Made by a program: the position numbers and the translations under genes. DNA of 64,000 bases, from assembly GCA_963732775.1 (NCBI GenBank), contig CAVTAR010000003.1, forward strand, positions 372,001 through 436,000, read 5' to 3'. The DNA is from CAVRQM01 sp963732775. Lineage in GTDB: Bacteria > Pseudomonadota > Alphaproteobacteria > Acetobacterales > Acetobacteraceae. Numbering within the stretch: position 1 is the stretch's first letter; every line of letters begins with the position of its first letter. This document shows positions 44,575-51,633 of this stretch, in pieces. The notes beneath the pieces are model-generated. The model worked only from the letters and a program-made list of their open reading frames with translations. It made no database searches and was not told the origin of the DNA.

Positions 44575-45741
44575 ATGCGGGCACTGTGCTGGAACGGCAT
44601 CAACGATCTGCGGGTCGAGACCATTCCCGATCCGGGCATCGTCAACCCGCACGACGCCATCGTGCGCGTGAGGCTCTCCTCGGTATGCGGGTCGGACCTG
44701 CATCTGATGGGCGGCTACGTCCCCTCGATGCAGCCGGGCGACATCATCGGCCACGAATTCATCGGCGAGATCGTCGAGGTCGGTGCGGCGGTGACGAAGC
44801 TGGCGCGCGGCGACCGGGTGGTGGTGGTGTCGATCATCGGCTGCGGCGAATGCCATCAGTGCAAGCGTGGGGAGTTCTCCTGCTGCGACAACTCCAACCC
44901 CAACCCGCGGGTGACGGAGCTCGCCTACGGCCACGGCTGCGCGGGCATATTCGGCTACAGCCATGCCTTCGGCGGCTACGCCGGCAGCCACGCCACGTTC
45001 GCCCGCATTCCGTATGCCGAGGTCAACGCCTTCAAGATCCCGGACGGCATTTCCGACGAGAAGGCGGTGTTCGTCTCCGATGCCTGCCCGACCGGCTTCA
45101 TGGGCGCCGACCTGGCCGGCATCGAGCCGGGTGACACGGTGGCGGTCTGGGGCTGCGGCGGCGTGGGGCTGATGGCCATGCGGATCGCCTATCTGCTCGG
45201 CGCCGGCCGCGTGATCGGCATCGACCGGCTGCCCGAGAGACTGCGTCTGGCACGGGAGAAATCGGGCGCCGAGACGATCGACTACGAGGAGTACGACGTG
45301 AGCGAGGCGCTGACGGAGATGACGGGCGGGCGGGGCCCGGACCGCTGCATCGAGTGCGTGGGCATGGAGGCGCAGGACAAGACCCTGATCGGCCTCTATG
45401 ACACGGTGAAGCACCAGGTTTTCCTGTCGGAGCGCATCACCGCGCTGCGCCAGGCGATCTATGCCTGCCGCAAGGGCGGAACGGTCTCGGTGATGGGCGT
45501 CTATGGCGCGTTCGTCGACAAGTTCCCGATGGGCGCCATCGTCAACAAGGCGCTGACTGTGCGGTCAGGCCAGCAAGCCGGGCAACGCTACGTGGAGCGG
45601 CTGTTCGACTGGATCGAGCGCGGCGAGCTCGACCCTTCCTGCCTGCTGACCCACCCGATGCCGCTCGAGCAAGGGGCGATCGGCTATCAGAAGTTCAAGA
45701 CGAAGACCGACGGCTGCGTGCGCGCGGTGTTTGCGCCCTAG
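44575..45741 (+). CDS. Zinc-dependent alcohol dehydrogenase
   Basis: The 388-residue medium-chain dehydrogenase has catalytic zinc ligands in SSVCGSDLHLMGG, GHEFIGEIVEVG and a later acidic/Cys position, and the structural-zinc cluster GCGECHQCKRGEFSCC. The NAD-binding motif is WGCGGVGLMAMRIAYLLGAG followed by IGID, favouring NAD+. It resembles the formaldehyde dehydrogenase/threonine dehydrogenase-like group with the long insertion around HGCAGIFGYSHAFGGYAG. AGGAGAG precedes ATG 44575. The pairing with the SRPBCC gene is common in this group. The substrate is unknown. Confidence 0.88.
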   Translation: MRALCWNGINDLRVETIPDPGIVNPHDAIVRVRLSSVCGSDLHLMGGYVPSMQPGDIIGHEFIGEIVEVGAAVTKLARGDRVVVVSIIGCGECHQCKRGEFSCCDNSNPNPRVTELAYGHGCAGIFGYSHAFGGYAGSHATFARIPYAEVNAFKIPDGISDEKAVFVSDACPTGFMGADLAGIEPGDTVAVWGCGGVGLMAMRIAYLLGAGRVIGIDRLPERLRLAREKSGAETIDYEEYDVSEALTEMTGGRGPDRCIECVGMEAQDKTLIGLYDTVKHQVFLSERITALRQAIYACRKGGTVSVMGVYGAFVDKFPMGAIVNKALTVRSGQQAGQRYVERLFDWIERGELDPSCLLTHPMPLEQGAIGYQKFKTKTDGCVRAVFAP

Positions 45742-45750
45742 CCAGCGTTT

Positions 45751-45781
45751 CGCACGCCCCGCCTCAGTGGCGGGGCGTGCG
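45751..45781. terminator. Bidirectional terminator between convergent genes
   Basis: A perfect 13-base-pair stem (arms at 45751-45763 and 45769-45781, beginning CGCACGCC) encloses a 5-base loop. It lies 9 bases after the alcohol dehydrogenase stop and includes the stop of the opposing repeat-protein gene. Its strength and position suggest it ends transcripts from both sides. Confidence 0.7.
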
Positions 45782-46540
45782 GTCCTGCAGCAGCACCTTG
45801 AGCCCTAGCCAGCGGGACAGCGGGGCGGCATCGTCCGAGAGCGTCGAGGGTGAAGCCGACCATCGCTCGGGGCGATCGGTCAGCACCTTCACGCCGAGAA
45901 GGGAGGACAGGGGCGCGGCGTCCAGCGCCAGCGTTTTCAGGCCGAGTTTCGCGGACAGCGGCGCCGCCGCGCCCATGAGCGTCTTCATGCGGATGCGGGC
46001 GGAAAGCGGTGCCGCCTCGCGCGACAGCAGCCTGAGGCCGAGCCGGGATGAGAGCGGCGCCGCCTTGTTCGACAGCAGCGGCAGGCCGAACGACGACGAA
46101 CCCGGACTCTGCCGGCGCGACAGTGTTGGCATCTTCAGCAGCGAGGACAACGGCGACGGGTCGCGCGAGAGCACCTCCATGCCGAGTGCCGCCGAGAGCG
46201 GTGCCGCCTCACGGGCGCGCAATGCCTCGTGGTCTGTCGGAGGCGCCTCGTAGTCCGTATGCGGCGCGTCGGAGTTGCTCGGGCGTGGCCGTTCCAGGAT
46301 CTCGGTCGCGACCACGCCGCCACCGAGAGGCGGCGCGAAGACGACGAGTGCGCCGCCCTGCTCCAGGCGGCTGGCGAGTTCCTGGGCGCGCTTCGGGGCG
46401 ATGCCGCTGCTCTCGAGAACGTCGACGCTGGTGCCGCCTGTGAACAGATGGATGTCGTGGCGCGTGTAGCCGGCTCGCGCCAGCTCATCGACGGCCGCGC
46501 TCGCGTCCTGGGCGTCCTGGAACATGCGGGAGATCGGCAT
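45764..46540 (-). CDS. Repeat protein: YflT-like N-terminal domain plus nine 16-residue repeats
   Basis: The first ~85 residues (RMFQDAQDASAAVDELARAG, HDIHLFTGG, VVFAPPLGGGVVATEIL) resemble the general-stress protein 17M/YflT-like small domain. After a polar linker, residues 109-250 consist of nine tandem units of 16 residues (one of 14). The consensus is x-x-x-A-A-P-L-S-x-x-L-G-L-x-x-L: for instance SNKAAPLSSRLGLRLL, MGAAAPLSAKLGLKTL and SDDAAPLSRWLGLKVL. The regular Leu spacing suggests amphipathic helices starting after each Pro. I know no function. It is upstream-adjacent to the puc operon's 3' end on the same strand, 30 bases from pucC, but a link is not established. The end overlaps the terminator. 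Confidence 0.7.
   Translation of the reverse strand: MPISRMFQDAQDASAAVDELARAGYTRHDIHLFTGGTSVDVLESSGIAPKRAQELASRLEQGGALVVFAPPLGGGVVATEILERPRPSNSDAPHTDYEAPPTDHEALRAREAAPLSAALGMEVLSRDPSPLSSLLKMPTLSRRQSPGSSSFGLPLLSNKAAPLSSRLGLRLLSREAAPLSARIRMKTLMGAAAPLSAKLGLKTLALDAAPLSSLLGVKVLTDRPERWSASPSTLSDDAAPLSRWLGLKVLLQDRTPRH
45791..46216 (-). repeat. Nine tandem 48-bp units coding a 16-residue repeat
   Basis: These bases encode residues 109-250 of the repeat protein. Most units are 48 bases, and one (unit 8) is 42. DNA conservation is strongest over the codons for Ala-Ala-Pro-Leu-Ser and Leu-Gly-Leu. Units 2, 3 and 8 are most diverged, so the array is old enough to have drifted. Confidence 0.75.
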
Positions 46541-46570
46541 GGCTGGAGCTCTCCGGTCAGGGGGTCACGG

Positions 46571-48004
46571 TCAGGGTGTCAGGCGTCGTGGACGCGGTGA
46601 GACGAACGCGCCGGTCGGGCGAAGTATTCCGGCGCGCGCCAGCAGCGGCCGCATCGTCACGAAGGTGGCGCACAGCAGCACGATCTCAAGGCAATACACC
46701 ACGTCGTACCCAGTGGCAGCGCCGAGCGGACCACGCGGCGCGACGCCAGCCACCACGTCGCGGAGCACGCCGCCGAGCGCGATGGCGAGGCCCGCCGCCG
46801 AGGCCTGCACCGCACCCCAAGCGCCGAGCGCCAGCCCTGTCTGCTCGCGCGGCGCGAGCTGCATGGTGGCCGTCAGCGTGCCGTGGCCAAACAGCCCGGC
46901 GCCGAAGCCTATGCCCAGGGTGCCGAGGGCGAACAGCACCGGGGCGGCGAACGGCGCCGCCAAGATCACCCCGGCGAAGGCGGGAATGCCGACCAGCGCG
47001 CCGTATCCCGCCATGCGGAACGGATCAGCGCCCCGGCTCAGCAATCGCGAGGCGAGGCCGAACCCGAGTAGGCCGCCCAGCGCCAGCGTGGCCGTGAGCT
47101 TGGTCGTATCGCCGACGCTCAGCCCCAGGATCTGGCCGCCGTACGGCTCGAGCAGCACGTCCTCCATGCTGAACGCCATCGTGCCGAGGCCCACCGCCAC
47201 GAGGCGGCGACGGGCATGCGCGCCCGCGATGAAGCTTCCCCACGATTGCCGGAAGCTTCCCGCGCCCGCCCGGTCCCGCAACGGGGCGAGCGGGCGGCGG
47301 CCCTCCTGCTTCCACAGCGCGCAGGTGTTGAGCAGCAGGGTCACCACGGCGGAGGCCTGGATCACCTGCACGAGTTGCCCGGGGCTGAAATCGGCCAGGA
47401 AAGCGCCGAATAAGAGCGCGCTCGCGATCATGCCGAACAGCAGCATCACGTACATCAGGCCGACCACGTTCGGTCGGGACTGTGGCGCGGCGAGGTCGGT
47501 TGCGAGCGCGAGACCCACGGTCTGCGTCGTGTGCAGTCCGGCGCCGACCAGCAGGAACGCCGCGGCGGCGCCGAGATAGCCGATCCAGGCCGGCGCATGG
47601 CTTGCATTGCCCTGGCCCGACAGCACCAGCAAGGCAAACGGCATGATCGCGAGGCCGCCGAACTGCACCATGGCGCCACGGAACATGAAGGGCACTCGCC
47701 GCCAGCCGAGGGCCGAGCGGTGGATGTCGGAGCGGAAGCCGATCAGCGCACGGAACGGCGCGAACAGCAGAGGCAGCGAGATCATGATGCCGACCAGCGA
47801 GGCCGGCACGCCGAGCTCGACGATCATCACCCGGTTGAGCGTGCCCACCAACAGCACCAGCGCCATGCCGACCGACACCTGGAACAGCGACAGCCGCAGC
47901 AGGCGCGGCAGCGGCAGGTCCGGGGTCGCGGCATCGGCGAACGGCAAGAAGCGGGAGCCCATGCCCACCCATGCGCGCATTGCCGCTTGGCTCACTCGAT
48001 TCAT
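46571..48004 (-). CDS. pucC: PucC-family light-harvesting complex assembly protein
   Basis: PucC is a twelve-helix MFS-fold membrane protein (BCH/BCD family) needed for assembly of the LH2 antenna, probably by supplying bacteriochlorophyll or shepherding the polypeptides. The product (477 residues) has the family start AWVGMGSRFLPFADAA, LLRLSLFQVSVGMALVLLVG, TLNRVMIVELGVPASLVG, GWRRVPFMFRGAMVQFGGLA and MEDVLLEPYGGQILGLSVG. ATG 48004 (MNRVSQAAMRAW) fits the usual PucC N-terminus better than one 9 codons upstream. It lies 146 bases after pucA, with an intergenic hairpin. Confidence 0.93.
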   Translation of the reverse strand: MNRVSQAAMRAWVGMGSRFLPFADAATPDLPLPRLLRLSLFQVSVGMALVLLVGTLNRVMIVELGVPASLVGIMISLPLLFAPFRALIGFRSDIHRSALGWRRVPFMFRGAMVQFGGLAIMPFALLVLSGQGNASHAPAWIGYLGAAAAFLLVGAGLHTTQTVGLALATDLAAPQSRPNVVGLMYVMLLFGMIASALLFGAFLADFSPGQLVQVIQASAVVTLLLNTCALWKQEGRRPLAPLRDRAGAGSFRQSWGSFIAGAHARRRLVAVGLGTMAFSMEDVLLEPYGGQILGLSVGDTTKLTATLALGGLLGFGLASRLLSRGADPFRMAGYGALVGIPAFAGVILAAPFAAPVLFALGTLGIGFGAGLFGHGTLTATMQLAPREQTGLALGAWGAVQASAAGLAIALGGVLRDVVAGVAPRGPLGAATGYDVVYCLEIVLLCATFVTMRPLLARAGILRPTGAFVSPRPRRLTP

Positions 48005-48070
48005 CGGCCGGGCAATCCCATGGGACGGCACTGACTGCGCGAGCGATTTCGCAGATGACCAGGCGCGCCG

Positions 48071-48099
48071 CCCTCGTCCCCGCCGCCAAGGAACGAGGG
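48071..48099 (-). promoter_or_regulatory. Hairpin between pucA and pucC
   Basis: Arms CCCTCGT (48071-48077) and ACGAGGG (48093-48099) form a 7-base-pair stem in the 146-base pucA-pucC gap. In other purple bacteria a stem-loop at this place stabilises the pucBA message and reduces pucC read-through. The same role is inferred here. Confidence 0.4.
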
Positions 48100-48150
48100 T
48101 TGGGATCCGAGGACCCCGGCGTTCTGGCCCATCGTGGGCAGATCGTCAGC

Positions 48151-48552
48151 TCAGTTCGTTCTGGCCGACTGCGACGGTGCCCCGACGGCCGGACCACTGC
48201 CCGGATCGGAGGCGGCTGGGTCGGCGCTTGCCGTCGTGACTGCACCCGCGGGCTGCGCCGGCGTGGGCACCGGAGCGACGGTGATCACGAACGAGGCCTG
48301 CTGCCCATTGACCGTCGTCGCCGGGGCCGGCGTCACCGTCATGGAAAATGCGGCTGGCTTGGACGAGGCATCGGGAATCGCCGCACCGTCCGACATCTTG
48401 ACGCGGGCGGAGCCGCTCCAGTAATTGCCCATCCATGTCGTATGCGTCATGACCGCGGTGTGGACCGCGAGCGACGTCAGGGCGACACTGCCCAGCAACA
48501 GTGGCAATCCCACGGTGGGATGAACCACACACCAAATCCTACCCTGATTCAT
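48151..48552 (-). CDS. pucA: LH2 antenna alpha polypeptide with long C-terminal tail
   Basis: The alpha polypeptide of the peripheral light-harvesting complex binds bacteriochlorophyll a and carotenoid in the inner membrane. Residues 1-47 match the LH2 alpha family closely: MNQGRIWCVVHPTVGLPLL, the B850 ligand His31 in SLAVHTAV, and HTTWMGNYWSG with Tyr44 and Trp45, which characterise B800-850 rather than B800-820 types. Alpha chains are normally about 53-60 residues. This one has 133, with an extra Ala/Pro/Thr-rich tail (VTPAPATTVNGQQASFVITV...APSQSARTN) projecting to the periplasm. Ribosome site AAGGGA precedes ATG 48552. pucB ends 12 bases upstream. Confidence 0.95.
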   Translation of the reverse strand: MNQGRIWCVVHPTVGLPLLLGSVALTSLAVHTAVMTHTTWMGNYWSGSARVKMSDGAAIPDASSKPAAFSMTVTPAPATTVNGQQASFVITVAPVPTPAQPAGAVTTASADPAASDPGSGPAVGAPSQSARTN

Positions 48553-48564
48553 TGTCGGTCCCTT

Positions 48565-48741
48565 CTAATGGAGCCAGGGAGAGTAGATGTAGGCGAGGAA
48601 ATGGGCGAACAGTGAGATCACGAAGAACACGCGGGCGCCGTCGATGACGTGCCGGTGCAGCTCTTCCGACTCTCCGATCGTCAATCCCGTCGGCCAGACC
48701 CGGTCCGGCTCGTTGTTGATCTTCTCGAGCGTTTGGCTCAT
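48565..48741 (-). CDS. pucB: LH2 antenna beta polypeptide
   Basis: This 58-residue membrane polypeptide pairs with the alpha chain to bind bacteriochlorophyll. It reads MSQTLEKINNEPDRVWPTGL, then SEELHRHVIDGARVFFVISL, then FAHFLAYIYSPWLH. His in FAHFLAY is the B850 ligand, and the earlier ELHRHVIDG region is the usual beta surface segment. The WPTGLT-ESEELH-HVIDG-YSPWLH pattern is close to PucB of Rhodopseudomonas-type LH2 rather than LH1. A strong AGGAGG ribosome site precedes ATG 48741. It is the first gene of pucBAC. Confidence 0.95.
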   Translation of the reverse strand: MSQTLEKINNEPDRVWPTGLTIGESEELHRHVIDGARVFFVISLFAHFLAYIYSPWLH

Positions 48742-48898
48742 CGAGACGCCTCCTTTTCACGACCCCGTTCATTGACATGCATGAGCAGTCCGTTGCGTCA
48801 CGTTCCGCAAAGAGCTGCCTTTCCTCCATGGGCTCGACGATCCCGGTTCCGGCGTATGCGAGCCGTCCCCACCTTCGCTCCCACTTCACTGCATCGAC

Positions 48899-48962
48899 TG
48901 TCAACCTCTGCTGACACACGCGAGTGTCAAGCCAACGTTACGCGGCTCGTGGGACGTGTCAA
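48899..48962 (-). promoter_or_regulatory. Putative puc promoter with PpsR/CrtJ-type operator
   Basis: Upstream of pucB, TTGACA occurs three times on the coding strand (at 48904-48899, 48930-48925 and 48962-48957). The furthest has TAACGT as a possible -10 (48940-48935) at 16 bases. A TGT-N12-ACA sequence, the consensus of the redox/light repressor PpsR (CrtJ), lies at 48899-48916, just downstream of the likely start. A TGACAC-N6-GTGTCA palindrome (48912-48929) overlaps it. Another TGT-N12-ACG near-match starts at 48925. This suggests repression of LH2 by oxygen, which is inferred. Confidence 0.5.
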
Positions 48963-48989
48963 GCAGCGTCTGACGTGTCCGCAACCGAT

Positions 48990-49970
48990 CTAGGCGTAGC
49001 AACCAGCCTGCCGCGCCCGCTCGCGGACCAGCGCCAACACCAACTCGCAGCGTGGCATCGGCACGCCGACCATGCCGCCGAGTTCGACGACGGCGCCCAG
49101 GAGCGCGTCGATCTCCATTGGCCGGCCCCGCTCCAGGTCCTGCAGCATCGAGGTCTTGTGGCTGCCCACCTCGGCTGCGCCGTCGATTCGTCGTTCCACG
49201 TCGATGGCGAAGCGTACGCCCAGCGCCTCGGCTACTGAGCGGGCCTCGATCATCATGGCCCGGCACAGGGCGCGCAGGTCGGGGCGGCCGGTGATGATGT
49301 CCAGCGTCGCCCCGGTCAGCGCCGAGAGCGGGTTGAAGGCGAGATTGCCCCACAGCTTCACCCAGATCTCGTCCCTGATGCGCGGGCGGATCGGCGCCTT
49401 CAGTCCCGCCGCGATCAGCACCCGCGACAACGCCTCCACCCGCTCGCTGCGGCTGCCGTCCGGCTCGCCCAGCGAGAAGCGGTCGCCGTAGGTGTGCTCG
49501 ATCACTCCAGGCTCGACGACCTCGGCGGCCGGGTAGACGATGGCGTGGATTGCGCGCTGGGGCGGCAGCGCGGCCCACACCCGTCCGCCGGGATCGACGC
49601 TTTCCACCTGCCGGTCGCGATACGGGCCGTCCAGGCCGTGGAAGTACCAGTAGGGCACGCCATTGATGCCGGTCACCAGCGCTCCCCGGGAACCCACCAA
49701 CTTCGCGATCGCGGGCGACGCCGCGGCGAGCCCCGGCGCCTTCAGCGTCACCACGACGAAGTCCTGCTCGCCAGCGAGCGCCGCCTCGCCGACGCAGCGC
49801 GGGTAGGTCGTGATCGTCTCGCCGCCGCTGCGCAGCGTGAGCCCCCGCTCTTGCATCGCGAGCAGATGTGGGCCGCGTGCGACCACCGTGACGTCGGCGG
49901 CCCCGGCGGCGGACAGGCGGGCAGCAAGGAACCCGCCGATCGCGCCGGCACCGAAGATCGCGACCTTCAC
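48990..49970 (-). CDS. Ketopantoate reductase-family protein
   Basis: The 326-residue protein has the 2-dehydropantoate 2-reductase (PanE/ApbA) fold: NADP-binding AIFGAGAIGGFLAARL, VVTLKAPGLAAA with the catalytic Lys region, and the helical C-terminal domain KLWGNLAFNPLSALTGATLD. It may act in pantothenate synthesis, but its overlap (4 bases) with an oxalate-CoA ligase-like gene and an OxlT-like transporter suggests a paralogue acting in organic acid metabolism. Paralogues of PanE are frequent. ATG 49970. The 3' end borders the puc promoter region. Confidence 0.85.
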   Translation of the reverse strand: MKVAIFGAGAIGGFLAARLSAAGAADVTVVARGPHLLAMQERGLTLRSGGETITTYPRCVGEAALAGEQDFVVVTLKAPGLAAASPAIAKLVGSRGALVTGINGVPYWYFHGLDGPYRDRQVESVDPGGRVWAALPPQRAIHAIVYPAAEVVEPGVIEHTYGDRFSLGEPDGSRSERVEALSRVLIAAGLKAPIRPRIRDEIWVKLWGNLAFNPLSALTGATLDIITGRPDLRALCRAMMIEARSVAEALGVRFAIDVERRIDGAAEVGSHKTSMLQDLERGRPMEIDALLGAVVELGGMVGVPMPRCELVLALVRERARQAGCYA

Positions 49971-51496
49971 GCCACCAGCCCGAGCTTTTCCGCGAGACCG
50001 ATACGTTGCAGCTTGCCGGTGGCCCCTTTCGGGATCTCGTCGAGGAACACGATTTTTCGCGGCACCTTGAAGTCGGCGAGGCGTGCGGAGACGAAGTCAC
50101 GCAGGCTTTGCTGGTCAACCGAGGCTCCCTCGCGCAGCACGATGGCGGCAGCCACCTCCTCGCCGAGTTTCGGATGCGGTACGGCGAAGGTCAGGCACTG
50201 CGCCACCGCCGGGTGCTCCATGAGGATTGCGTCGACCTCGAGCGGGCTGACCTTCTCGCCGCCCCGGTTGATGAGTTCCTTGAGCCGGCCCGTGAGGCGG
50301 AGATAGCCCGCCTCGTCGAGCGTGCCCTGGTCGCCGGTGCGGAACCAGCCGTTGGTGAACGCGGTGCCGTTGGCAGCAGGGTTGTTCTCGTAGCCGGCGG
50401 TGACGTTGCGGCCGCGGATGACGATTTCGCCGAGGCCGCCCGGCGGCAGCAACGCTCCCGTCTCGTCCATGATGCCGACGTCGGGCCCGGCGGCGATGCC
50501 GACCGAGCCAGGGTAATGCGGGCGCGGCGGCAGCGGGTTGCTCGCCATCTGGTGGCTCGCCTCGGTCATGCCGTAGCTCTCGAGCACCGGGACGCCAAAC
50601 GCGGCTTCCAGGTCGAGCATCGCCTGCGGCGGCAGCGAGGCAGAGGAGGAGCGGATGAAGCGCAGCCGCCCAGCCTCGATAGCGGAGCGGTTGCGTGCAC
50701 AGAGCGGCAGCAGGGCCTGATGCATGGTCGGCACCGCCGTGTACCAGGTCGGGCGCGCCTCGCCGAACCAGGAGAAGAAGCGGAAGGCGTTGAAGCCGGG
50801 CGTGCAGACGACCGAACCGCCAGCGGCGAGGCTCGACAGCACGGCGGCGATCAGGCCGTGGATATGGAACAGCGGCATGATGTTGAGGCACACGTCGCCC
50901 GCGCCGAGCGCCAGGGTCTGCCCGATGTGATGCGCCGACGCGGTGACGTTCACCTGCGCGAGCGGCACGATCTTCGGCCGAGACGTGGTGCCCGAGGTGT
51001 GCAGCACGAGCGCGATGTCGCCGGGCTGGATGGCGCTGGTGTCGACGGCGGGTGACGCGGCGGGCGCCAGCAGGTGGAACGTGCCGGCGGAGGCGTCCGG
51101 CTCGGGCACCAGCTCGATCACCGGGATGTCACGCGCGGCGGCGACGGCGCGGGCGGGGCTGTCCATGCCTTGCTGGATGACCAGCGCCTTCGCACCGAGG
51201 TCGGACAGGTAGAAGTCGAACTCCTCGCCGCGGTACGCCGGGTTGAGCGGCGCGGTGGTGGCTGTGGCGGCGATGCAGGCGAAGGCGGCGGCCATTTCGG
51301 GGCCGTTCGGCAGGACGATCGCCACTCGCTGGCCGCGGCCGATGCCGGCGGCGTACAGCGCGGCGGCGGTGCGAGCAACGAGCGCGCGCAAGCCGCCGTG
51401 GGTCAGCGGCGCACGGTCGGGGGCGCCGATCGCCGGGGCGTCGCCGGCGCCCCGGGCAAGGAGCGCCGGGATGGTGTCGAAGGGATACGCGGTCAT
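49967..51496 (-). CDS. Acyl-CoA synthetase (oxalate-CoA ligase-like)
   Basis: The 509-residue AMP-forming ligase has LVLHTSGTTSRPKIVPL (motif A3), ESYGMTEASHQM, GWFRTGDQGTLDEAGYL, and GATGKLQRIGLAEKL (catalytic Lys, A10). Its compact length and the stretch SVGIAAGPDVGIMDETG resemble plant/yeast AAE3-type oxalyl-CoA synthetases. The OxlT-like antiporter gene just downstream in the map (upstream in transcription) supports oxalate, but other short-chain acids are possible. The 3' end overlaps the reductase gene. Confidence 0.8.
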   Translation of the reverse strand: MTAYPFDTIPALLARGAGDAPAIGAPDRAPLTHGGLRALVARTAAALYAAGIGRGQRVAIVLPNGPEMAAAFACIAATATTAPLNPAYRGEEFDFYLSDLGAKALVIQQGMDSPARAVAAARDIPVIELVPEPDASAGTFHLLAPAASPAVDTSAIQPGDIALVLHTSGTTSRPKIVPLAQVNVTASAHHIGQTLALGAGDVCLNIMPLFHIHGLIAAVLSSLAAGGSVVCTPGFNAFRFFSWFGEARPTWYTAVPTMHQALLPLCARNRSAIEAGRLRFIRSSSASLPPQAMLDLEAAFGVPVLESYGMTEASHQMASNPLPPRPHYPGSVGIAAGPDVGIMDETGALLPPGGLGEIVIRGRNVTAGYENNPAANGTAFTNGWFRTGDQGTLDEAGYLRLTGRLKELINRGGEKVSPLEVDAILMEHPAVAQCLTFAVPHPKLGEEVAAAIVLREGASVDQQSLRDFVSARLADFKVPRKIVFLDEIPKGATGKLQRIGLAEKLGLVA

Positions 51497-51523
51497 GGCT
51501 CAACTCCAAGGTCCGTGCGGTCC

Positions 51524-51604
51524 GCCCCTCACCCCGGCCCTCTCGCAAGGGAGAGGAGGAAGGGTTTGCTCCCTATCCCTTGGGAGAGGGCCGGGGTGAG
51601 GGGC
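51524..51604. repeat. Intergenic inverted repeat (CCCTCACCC family, copy 1)
   Basis: Perfect 21-base arms (51524-51544 and 51584-51604) starting GCCCCTCACCCC flank a partly paired loop (CAAGGGA/TCCCTTG). The element lies between the transporter and the ligase genes. Such CCCTCACCC palindromes are abundant in proteobacterial intergenic regions, and a second copy occurs at 56770. Confidence 0.8.
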
Positions 51605-51633
51605 AAGCCCCCGGATGCCGGACGCTTGGCTGG

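Noticed and set aside
45791..46216. Tandem 48-base units considered as a CRISPR array
   Set aside because: The units are directly adjacent without spacers, diverge in sequence, and stay in one coding frame of a protein.
48151..48741. Possibility that the antenna genes are LH1 (pufBA)
   Set aside because: The alpha N-terminus MNQGRIW, Tyr44-Trp45 and the beta YSPWLH end are of LH2 type, pucC follows, and no reaction-centre genes are adjacent.
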